From: Bifidobacterium breve
GTDB taxonomy: Bacteria > Actinomycetota > Thermoleophilia > Solirubrobacterales > Solirubrobacteraceae
Reading direction: 5' to 3'
Assembly (NCBI GenBank): GCA_945878865.1
Contig: CAMCUD010000018.1
Coordinates: forward strand, 1 to 64,000
DNA length: 64,000 nt
Both the position numbers and the translations under genes were made by a program. Positions 10,703-18,086 of this stretch are shown in pieces; the first letter of the stretch is position 1, and each line of letters starts with the position of its first letter. The notes beneath the pieces are model-generated. The model was not told the DNA's origin, ran no database searches, and saw nothing but the letters and a program-made list of their open reading frames with translations.

Positions 10703-10721
10703 AACGTCCGGGTGCCGCGTT

Positions 10722-10738
10722 CTCCCGACTGTCGGGAG
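10722..10738. promoter_or_regulatory. Palindrome CTCCCGAC-T-GTCGGGAG in the glnN/amt divergent promoter
   Basis: 8-bp perfect arms. Confidence 0.4.
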
Positions 10739-10882
10739 CAAAGGTCCACGTACGCGCGTGAGGAGGCCGAAACGCGGCCACGACAAGGTGTCTAAGGGCC
10801 TTCAGCGATGTTTCGACACGGGGCTAAAGACCCTCCCCGGCTGCGAGAGCACGATTTTGTGGCACTCGACTGAGGAGGACGC

Positions 10883-12313
10883 ATGAGACGTACCCTGTTG
10901 CCCAAGGCGCTGGCCTTGGGCGCCATTGGGCTGCTGACGCTGCCCAGCCTGGCGCTCGCCCAGGACGACGGCATCGAGACGGTGTCGACCCAGCTCAACG
11001 ATGTCTGGATCATCGTGACCGCCTGCCTGGTCCTGTTCATGCAGGCCGGCTTCCTCGGGCTGGAGCTCGGCTTCTCGCGCGGCAAGTCCGTCGGCTCCGG
11101 CGTCGCGAAGATCGCCGTGAACCTCGCGATCGCCTCGATCATGTGGTGGCTCATCGGCTACGGCATCGCCTTCGGCGGCGACGGCGCCTTCTGGGGCACC
11201 AGCGGCTTCCTCTTCCAGAACGGTCGCGACGTCGCCGGTGAAGCGGCGAACAACAGCACCCTGACGTTCTTCGTCTTCCAGTTCACGTTCGCCGCCGTGT
11301 CGCTGGCGATCGTGTGGGGCTCGACCCTCGAGCGCATCAAGTTCAGCGCCTACCCGCTGTTCGCGATCCCGTTCGCGGCGGTCCTCTACCCGATCGTCGC
11401 CCACTGGAGCTGGGGCGGCGGCTGGCTGTCGACCTTCGGCGGTGGCGTCCAGGACTTCGCCGGCTCCGGCGTCGTCCACCTCACCGGCGCGACGGCGGCC
11501 CTCGCGGCCACGCTCGTCCTCGGCGCTCGCAAGGGCAAGTACGGCCCCGACGGCAAGCCGCGGGCGATCCCCGGTCACAGCATGCCGATCTTCGGCTTCG
11601 GCGTGCTCATCCTGTGGCTCGGCTGGTTCGGCTTCAACGGCGGCTCGACGCTCGGCACGGCGGACTCGGCCTTCGGCCACGTCATCGCGGTGACGAACCT
11701 CGGCGCGGCCGGCGGTGTCATCGGCGCGCTGATCATGGTCCGCCTCGTCATGAAGACGCTCGACGTCGGCATGATCGGCAACGGCGCGATCGCCGGCCTC
11801 GTCGCGATCACGGCCCCCTCGGGCTACGTCGAGATGTGGGCGGCGCCGATCATCGGCCTCATCGGCGGCTTCATCGTCGTCGTCGGTGTCGTGACGATCG
11901 ACAAGTTCATCGACGACCCGGTGGGGGCGACGTCCGCGCACGGTCTCGCGGGCATCTGGGGCACGCTGTCGTGCGGCCTCTTCGCATCGCCGCGGTTGAT
12001 CCTCGAAGGCCAGCACGCCGGCCTGTTCTACGGCGACGGCTTCCAGCAGCTGGGTGTCCAGGCGGTGGCGACCATCGCGACCTTCGCGTTCGTCTTCACC
12101 TGCTCCTTCGCCCTCTTCATGCTCATCAAGGTCACGGTCGGCCTGCGCGTGACCGAGGCCGAAGAGGACGCCGGGCTGGACATCTCCGAGCATGGCATGT
12201 ACGGGTACCCCGAGCAGTTCATCCCGGCGCCTGAGCTCGTCGGCTACGCGCCCTCACCGGCCGTGGCAGCGAGCAGCGCTGTCCCGACGAGCAAGGAGGT
12301 CCCGGCGACATGA
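10883..12313 (+). CDS. amt: Ammonium transporter Amt
   Basis: Signal-like N-terminus, Amt family core (VHLTGATAALAATLVLGARKGKY, GWFGFNGGSTLG, AHGLAGIWGTLSCGLFA), RBS GAGGAGG. Confidence 0.95.
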   Translation: MRRTLLPKALALGAIGLLTLPSLALAQDDGIETVSTQLNDVWIIVTACLVLFMQAGFLGLELGFSRGKSVGSGVAKIAVNLAIASIMWWLIGYGIAFGGDGAFWGTSGFLFQNGRDVAGEAANNSTLTFFVFQFTFAAVSLAIVWGSTLERIKFSAYPLFAIPFAAVLYPIVAHWSWGGGWLSTFGGGVQDFAGSGVVHLTGATAALAATLVLGARKGKYGPDGKPRAIPGHSMPIFGFGVLILWLGWFGFNGGSTLGTADSAFGHVIAVTNLGAAGGVIGALIMVRLVMKTLDVGMIGNGAIAGLVAITAPSGYVEMWAAPIIGLIGGFIVVVGVVTIDKFIDDPVGATSAHGLAGIWGTLSCGLFASPRLILEGQHAGLFYGDGFQQLGVQAVATIATFAFVFTCSFALFMLIKVTVGLRVTEAEEDAGLDISEHGMYGYPEQFIPAPELVGYAPSPAVAASSAVPTSKEVPAT

Positions 12314-12678
12314 AGATGGTCGTTGCCTACATTCGCCACGAGGCGTTCGAACCCATCCGCACCGAGCTCCTGGAGCTCGGGTTCCCGAGCCTGACCATCA
12401 CCGAGGTCAAGGGCTCCGGGCGGCAGAAGGGCATCACCGAGCGCTACCGCGGGGCGGAGCTCACGAACTACCTCCGGCCGAAGATCAAGCTGGAGTGCGT
12501 CGTGGCGGACAAGGACGTGCAGACGATCGTGGACACGATCCTCAAGCACGGCCGCACCGGGGCGGTGGGTGACGGCAAGGTGTTCGTCCTCTCCGTCGAC
12601 GAGGCGTACAGGGTCCGGACCGGCGAGGCCGGCGAGGAGATCCTGCAGTCCCACCCCGGCGCCGCCACGGCGGTCTAG
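12310..12678 (+). CDS. glnK: P-II family nitrogen regulator with atypical T-loop
   Basis: MKMVVAYIRHEAFEPIRTELLELGF, GSGRQKGITERYRGAELTNYLRPKIKLE, DGKVFVLSVDEAYRVRTGE; ATGA overlap with amt. Confidence 0.93.
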   Translation: MKMVVAYIRHEAFEPIRTELLELGFPSLTITEVKGSGRQKGITERYRGAELTNYLRPKIKLECVVADKDVQTIVDTILKHGRTGAVGDGKVFVLSVDEAYRVRTGEAGEEILQSHPGAATAV

Positions 12679-12682
12679 GGGT

Positions 12683-13930
12683 ATGGCCAGGGCGGCAGCA
12701 CACGATGGTGACGCTGCCGCCCCTCGCTCCGGCCGCGGCGCCGCCCCCACGGGCGACGCCGCGGGCGAGGAGTCGCTCGTCGAGCGGCTCCGGCAGCTCC
12801 ACCTGAGGATGGTGGATGCTGTCCTCGGAGGCGAGGGGCTGGCACGCGTGGCCGAACTCGCCTGCGAGGCGGCCGGCGCTCCGGTGGCGATCGTCGTCCC
12901 GCGCCTCGGCGCGGCGGTGCTCGCGCCCGAGGGGGCCGAGGGTGACCTTCCCGGGATCCGCCGGTACGTGGCGGACCGGACAAAGGACCGTCCGACCCAG
13001 GTGCCGGACGGCCTCCTGGCCGAGGTGCCGATCCAGTCCGGCGACGACGTCGTGGGCGCGGTCGTGCTCATCGGCGCCGGCGTCGCGGCGCCCGACGCCG
13101 CGGAGTTCCTGCACCTCGCCGCGGTGGCGTCGCTCACCGAGGTCGCGGTGGAAGAGGCCAAGGAGGAAGTCGAGCAGAACCTGCGCGGCTCGTTCCTGGA
13201 GGACCTGCGCTCACGGCCCGATCTGGAGCCGCGCGAGATCGTGCGCCGGGCGGGACGCCTGGGCTGCGACCTCTCGCGGGGCGCGGTGATCCTCTGCGCC
13301 GAGCTGAAGACCGACCGGCCGCGCCACGTGGTCGCGATGATCTCCGAGGAGTTCCCCGGGGCGCTCGCGCAGCACATGGACGGGCGGGTGTACGCCCTGC
13401 TCCCCGCGGCGGGCGGTGACGACGCGCCGGAGATGACGCTCGACACTGCGCGCAAGCTGGCGACGCGCCTGCAGCGGCACGGCACGGTGGGGCTCTCGTC
13501 CTTCTACGCCGACCCGGGGGAGTTCACGCGCGGCATCCAGGAGGCCGAGCTGGTGCTCGACGTCCTGCGGCAGTCCGACGCGCCGATCGCCGAGGACATC
13601 GGCACCGGGACGTATCGGCTGCTGTTCCGCGTGCTGGCGTCGCATCCCGAGGAGGTGCGGTCGTTCTACGAGGACACGGTGGCGCCGATCGTCAAGTACG
13701 ACGACCAGTACCGGACCGACCTCGTCGGGACGCTCGAGGCGTACCTCGACCAGAACTGCAACATGAACGCGACGGCGGCCGCGATCTACGCGCACCGCCA
13801 CACGGTGGCGTACCGGCTGGACCGGGTGAAGGAGCTCACCGGGCTCGACCCGATGCAGTCCGAGGATCGCGAGCGCCTGGGCCTCGGCCTGAAGGCGTAT
13901 CGCATCATCGCGCCGCGGCTTCCCAAGTAG
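12683..13930 (+). CDS. PucR/CdaR-like transcriptional regulator (GAF-like N-terminus, C-terminal HTH)
   Basis: C-terminal LVGTLEAYLDQNCNMNATAAAIYAHRHTVAYRLDRVKELTGLD is the PucR-type HTH; ATG 12683 directly after glnK. Confidence 0.85.
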   Translation: MARAAAHDGDAAAPRSGRGAAPTGDAAGEESLVERLRQLHLRMVDAVLGGEGLARVAELACEAAGAPVAIVVPRLGAAVLAPEGAEGDLPGIRRYVADRTKDRPTQVPDGLLAEVPIQSGDDVVGAVVLIGAGVAAPDAAEFLHLAAVASLTEVAVEEAKEEVEQNLRGSFLEDLRSRPDLEPREIVRRAGRLGCDLSRGAVILCAELKTDRPRHVVAMISEEFPGALAQHMDGRVYALLPAAGGDDAPEMTLDTARKLATRLQRHGTVGLSSFYADPGEFTRGIQEAELVLDVLRQSDAPIAEDIGTGTYRLLFRVLASHPEEVRSFYEDTVAPIVKYDDQYRTDLVGTLEAYLDQNCNMNATAAAIYAHRHTVAYRLDRVKELTGLDPMQSEDRERLGLGLKAYRIIAPRLPK

Positions 13931-13937
13931 CCATCCG

Positions 13938-13976
13938 CAGCTCTGCCGGCTCTTACCGGCAGAGCTGCCGGTAAGA
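13938..13976. promoter_or_regulatory. Two overlapping, mutually exclusive inverted repeats (terminator/attenuator-like)
   Basis: CAGCTCTGCCGG-CTCTTA-CCGGCAGAGCTG (13938-13967) and TCTTACCGGCAG-AG-CTGCCGGTAAGA (13951-13976) share a middle arm. Confidence 0.55.
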
Positions 13977-14058
13977 TGGGTGTCGGTGATGCGTCGTCGT
14001 CGAAGAATCGCCGAAGGGTTCGAGGGAGAACGGTCCGGCGGGGCGTACGGTTGACGCC

Positions 14059-14751
14059 GTGATCGCTCCGGGGCAGGCACCGACGGTCCTCGTGGTCGAG
14101 GACGAGCCCGCAGTCCGCCGCGCGATCGGTCGTGCGCTCGGCGCCGGCGGCTTCGATCCGGTGCTCGCCGCCACGGCGCACGACGCGCGGGCGGAGATCG
14201 CAGACGCGAGTCCTGACGCACTCGTGCTCGACCGCCTGCTGCCCGACGGCGACGGCGTCGACCTGTGCAACGCGCTGCGCGCCGACGGCTGGCGCGGGCC
14301 GATCCTCATGGTAACCGCGCGCGCCGAGGTCGCCGACCGCATCGCCGGCCTCGAGGCGGGCGCCGACGACTACCTGCCCAAGCCGTTCGACGTCGGCGAG
14401 CTCCTCGCCCGGCTCCGGGCGCTGCTGCGCCGTGTCGAGCCCGAACCGGCGCAGGTCGACGCCGGCGAGCTGCACCTCGACGTCGCCGAGCGCCGGGTCC
14501 GCTGGGCCGGCGGTGAGGCCGTGGAGCTCACCCACACTGAGGCGGCGCTGCTCGCCGTGCTCATGCGCCACGCCGGTCGTGCGCTCTCGCGCCGCGAGCT
14601 GTTCGAGCAAGCGTGGGGCTACGACTACGGGCCAGGAGGGGGCACGCTCGCGGTGTACGTCGGCTATCTCCGCCGCAAGCTCCAGTCTGCGGGCTCCCCA
14701 TCCACCATCCGCAACGTGCGCGGCCACGGCTACGGGCTGGACGTCCCGTGA
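14059..14751 (+). CDS. OmpR/PhoB-family response regulator
   Basis: Receiver (VLVVEDEP, LVLDRLLPDGDG, DDYLPKPFDVGELLARLRALLRR) plus winged helix (ELFEQAWGYDYG, YVGYLRRKL, VRGHGYGL); GTG start. Confidence 0.93.
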   Translation: MIAPGQAPTVLVVEDEPAVRRAIGRALGAGGFDPVLAATAHDARAEIADASPDALVLDRLLPDGDGVDLCNALRADGWRGPILMVTARAEVADRIAGLEAGADDYLPKPFDVGELLARLRALLRRVEPEPAQVDAGELHLDVAERRVRWAGGEAVELTHTEAALLAVLMRHAGRALSRRELFEQAWGYDYGPGGGTLAVYVGYLRRKLQSAGSPSTIRNVRGHGYGLDVP

Positions 14752-16172
14752 GCCTGCGGACACGGGTCGCCGTGCTCGCCGCACTCGCGGTGGGCGTCGT
14801 GGTCGCGGGTGCGACGGCGGCGGTCTACGTCGTCGTCGACCAGCGCCAGCAAGCCCGCGTCGAGAACACGCTCTCCTCCCGGCTCGACCGCTTTCTCGCG
14901 CTCTCCCCCGAGCAGCGTCGGGTGCTCGCCGATCGGCTGGGCGACGCGCTGCCCGACGACGCGGTGGCGCCGCTGCTGAGCGACGCGCAGCTCGTCGGGC
15001 CGGACGGCACGGTGAGCACGCCCGAGGGCGCGCGGAGGATCCCGGTGACCGACGCCGTCCGCGAGCTCGCGGCGGGCCGCAGGACCGACCGCGTGGTCTA
15101 CGAGACGCGGCGCGGCCGCGAGCGAGTCCAGGTGATGGCGGTGCCGGCGGGGGATCTCGGCGCCGCGATGGCCGCCCAGTCGCTGCGCGAGGCCGACGGC
15201 CTGCTGCGCGACGTGCTGATCGCCTGTCTGGCCGTCGGCGCGGTCGGATGCCTCCTGGCCGCGCTCGCCGGATGGCTTGTCGCCCGCCGGGGTCTTGCTC
15301 CCCTCGACGCGTTCGTGCAGCGCCTTGAAGGAATCTCGCGCACGCGCGATCTGGGCCGGCGCCTGCCGGAGGGCGGGCCCGCGGAGATCGACCGGCTCGC
15401 CCATGCGCAGAACGCCACGCTCGCTGCGCTTGAGGCGTCCGTGCGCGCGCAGCGCCAGCTCGTCGCTGACGCATCGCACGAGCTGCGCTCGCCGTTGGCC
15501 GCCATCCAGGCGAACCTTCATCTCCTGCGCGACCGCGATGGCCGCGTCGGACCGGACGCCGACGCGGCCGCGCAGGACGCCGCCGACGAGGGGCGTGCCC
15601 TCGGCGCGCTCGTGGGCGACCTCATCGACCTCGCCCGCGACGGGCGGGACACCCTCGTCGAGGAGGACTTGCGCCTGGACCTCCTCGTCGCCGACCTCGT
15701 CGAGCGCACCCGGCGGGGTGGCGTGGAGATCGGGCTGCGCGCAGCGATGGTGCGCGTCGTCGCCGACGAGGCGGCGATCGCCCGCGCCGTCGGCAACCTC
15801 CTCGACAACGCCATCAAGTACAGCCCTGCGGGAGGACGCGTCGAGGTCGAGGTCGGCGCCGACGGCGTCGTGGCCGTCCGCGACCACGGCCCCGGCATCG
15901 CCAGCGAGGACCTGCCGCGGGTGTTCGACCGGTTCTACCGCTCGCGGCGCACCGCGGAAGTGCGCGGGAGCGGGCTCGGCCTGGCGATCGTGCGCCGGAT
16001 CGCCGACGCGCACGGCGCGGGCGTCGCCGCCGAGAACGCTCCCGGCGGCGGCGCCCGCTTCACCCTCGACCTCTCCGGCCGGGTGGTCGCGCCGTCAGGC
16101 GCTGGGCGCGAACCCGCCCGCCTGCGCTCGGACGCCGGTGCCGGCGGGGACGACGAGCACGGCGTCGCCTGA
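14748..16172 (+). CDS. Sensor histidine kinase
   Basis: HELRSPLAAIQANLHLL H-box, DNAIKYSPAGG N-box, DHGPGIASEDLPRVFDRFYR, GSGLGLAIVRRIADAHG; GTG 14748 overlaps the RR stop. Confidence 0.93.
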   Translation: MSLRTRVAVLAALAVGVVVAGATAAVYVVVDQRQQARVENTLSSRLDRFLALSPEQRRVLADRLGDALPDDAVAPLLSDAQLVGPDGTVSTPEGARRIPVTDAVRELAAGRRTDRVVYETRRGRERVQVMAVPAGDLGAAMAAQSLREADGLLRDVLIACLAVGAVGCLLAALAGWLVARRGLAPLDAFVQRLEGISRTRDLGRRLPEGGPAEIDRLAHAQNATLAALEASVRAQRQLVADASHELRSPLAAIQANLHLLRDRDGRVGPDADAAAQDAADEGRALGALVGDLIDLARDGRDTLVEEDLRLDLLVADLVERTRRGGVEIGLRAAMVRVVADEAAIARAVGNLLDNAIKYSPAGGRVEVEVGADGVVAVRDHGPGIASEDLPRVFDRFYRSRRTAEVRGSGLGLAIVRRIADAHGAGVAAENAPGGGARFTLDLSGRVVAPSGAGREPARLRSDAGAGGDDEHGVA

Positions 16173-17957
16173 CGCGTCAGTCGCGGCGGCATCGCCGCCG
16201 TCGGTGGCGGTGACGGTGGCCGCCTGCACAGGACGGCGCTCGGCGTCCTCGGCGACCTGGGTGTCGACGTGCACGCGGACACGCTCCCGCCCGTCACCCA
16301 GCGCGGTGCGTTCGGTCACGTCGGCACGCAGGCGCGGCTGCGCACGGCCTGGGCAGTCGGCCTGCTGCGGCACCCCGCTGCGGGTCACGCCGTCGTAGGT
16401 GCTCTTCACCGTGCCGCGCCACGCGTTCTGGGCGCCGATGGTGATGTCCCCGGTCATCGAGCCCTTGTGCGCCCCGGTCATCTTGAGGTTCGCCCGCCAG
16501 CGGCTCTGGAACAGCGGGTTCGTGACGTCGATCCGCTCGGTGCCGGTGAGGAAGGTCTTGCCGTCCTCGGAGTAGCGGTTGTAGTCGACCCTCCAGGCGC
16601 CGCCGAAGTAGACGCCGAGGTACGTCGCGGCGATGTATCCGCCGCCCTTGCCGTAGATCCGCCGGCCGAGGACCTGGCGCCCCGTGATCCCGTGGTACTG
16701 CGAGGCCGGGATCGTGACCTGCTCAAAGGCGGTGTCGGCGAGGTGGCGCGGCTCGAGCGGCGGCGCCGCACCGACGGCGGGCAGCGAGACGATCCGGATC
16801 CGCGACTCCGGCGTCCCGGTGCGTTCCTCGGTCACCACGGCGCGGTTGCCGCCAGGCAGCCAGTCCCACTCCTCGATGCGCCAGCCCTCCTCGAGGATCA
16901 CGGGCTGGCCGGCGTAGCCGCCGAGCGTCTGGCCGGACCGCTGGTCCATGAGCCACCCCTCGTTCATGCACTCGCGGTTGTTCCACAGGGAGACGCGGCC
17001 CATCTGCGCGAACGCGGCGTTGTCGATGAGCGACGGGCGCGGGAGCTGCGTGAACACGTCCATCCGATCGAGGCCGCGGGCGGATGAGTAGTACAGCCAG
17101 CGCCCGTCGTCGGCGAAGCGGCCGACCTCGTTGTAGTCCATGTCCGTCGTGACCTGGCGTCGCTCGCCGGTCTGCAGGTCGAGGAGGTAGACGTCGTAGT
17201 TCAGCCCGGTTGTCGTGGTCTGGTACTTGAGGTAGCGGTTGCCGCCGACGAACTCCGTGCCCTCGTACCACCGGCCGCCCGCGACCCAGTCGTTGATGTC
17301 CGAGGTCAGCCGGTACCGCGGGTTGACGATCCGCTGCTCGGTGACGTGGTAGGCGCCGTCGCGGCGGACGAGCCGGCCGACACTGACGTGCGGGCCGTCC
17401 TCGACCCGGACCTCGTTCCAGCCGACGTACTCGCCGAAGTCGTCGGGCTTGGCCTCGCGGTTCTGCGCGCCCTTGGCGAGCCCGTCGCGCGGGAAGCGGA
17501 CCTTCAGCACCTGCTTCTGCGCACAGTCGTAGACGCTCGGCGCGCACTCGAGGATCCGCCACGAGAAGTCGCCCGTCCCGCCGCTGAGCGGGTTGCCGTT
17601 CGCCGAGGCACCGGCGGTGTTCGCGAACCACAGCCGCGTGCCGTCGCCGAAGATGCGGGCCTTCTGGGCGGTCTTGGCGACCCCGCAGGTGACGCAGCGA
17701 TAGCCCGAGCCGTCGAGGGCGCTGACGGCGACCTGCTCGGCGCCGCCGGTCACGACGGAGAAGTACAGGTGGGCGCCGTCCGGGGCGACCTTCGGCGCGG
17801 GGCGTGTGGGGGACAGCGTCACGCCATCGGGCAGCTGGAGGTGGATCTCCTCGTCGACGTGCAGCGCCTGCAGGGGCGGCGTCGCCGCCGCGGGGGTCGC
17901 ACCCGCGGCGGCGAGCACCGCGGCGGCGGTGAGCATGACGGCTCGGGGAACACGCAT
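16095..17957 (-). CDS. Secreted beta-propeller-like protein with C-terminal Ig/CarboxypepD-like segment, CVTCG-motif family
   Basis: Signal peptide MRVPRAVMLTAAAVLAAAGATPAAA, GYRCVTCGVAKTAQKARIFGDG, SSARGLDRMDVFTQLPRP; ATG 17957 with GGAG RBS. Paralogue of 18087-19973. Confidence 0.75.
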   Translation of the reverse strand: MRVPRAVMLTAAAVLAAAGATPAAATPPLQALHVDEEIHLQLPDGVTLSPTRPAPKVAPDGAHLYFSVVTGGAEQVAVSALDGSGYRCVTCGVAKTAQKARIFGDGTRLWFANTAGASANGNPLSGGTGDFSWRILECAPSVYDCAQKQVLKVRFPRDGLAKGAQNREAKPDDFGEYVGWNEVRVEDGPHVSVGRLVRRDGAYHVTEQRIVNPRYRLTSDINDWVAGGRWYEGTEFVGGNRYLKYQTTTTGLNYDVYLLDLQTGERRQVTTDMDYNEVGRFADDGRWLYYSSARGLDRMDVFTQLPRPSLIDNAAFAQMGRVSLWNNRECMNEGWLMDQRSGQTLGGYAGQPVILEEGWRIEEWDWLPGGNRAVVTEERTGTPESRIRIVSLPAVGAAPPLEPRHLADTAFEQVTIPASQYHGITGRQVLGRRIYGKGGGYIAATYLGVYFGGAWRVDYNRYSEDGKTFLTGTERIDVTNPLFQSRWRANLKMTGAHKGSMTGDITIGAQNAWRGTVKSTYDGVTRSGVPQQADCPGRAQPRLRADVTERTALGDGRERVRVHVDTQVAEDAERRPVQAATVTATDGGDAAATDASGDAVLVVPAGTGVRAQAGGFAPSA

Positions 17958-18014
17958 CGTTCGTCTCCTTCGCTGATGGGGACCCGAACGTAGGCTCGAT
18001 CGCGCCCGCCAGGC

Positions 18015-18052
18015 CAAGAGGACGTCAAGAGGCCGCTCTTGCACGGCTCTTG
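18015..18052. promoter_or_regulatory. Symmetric array: CAAGAG x2 (11-bp period) facing CTCTTG x2 (11-bp period), putative OmpR-family operator
   Basis: CAAGAG at 18015 and 18026; CTCTTG at 18036 and 18047; exact dyad centre 18033.5, in the divergent intergenic region. Confidence 0.65.
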
Positions 18053-18086
18053 ACCTGGGCGCCCGCGGCGGTGAGACGCTCGGCAC

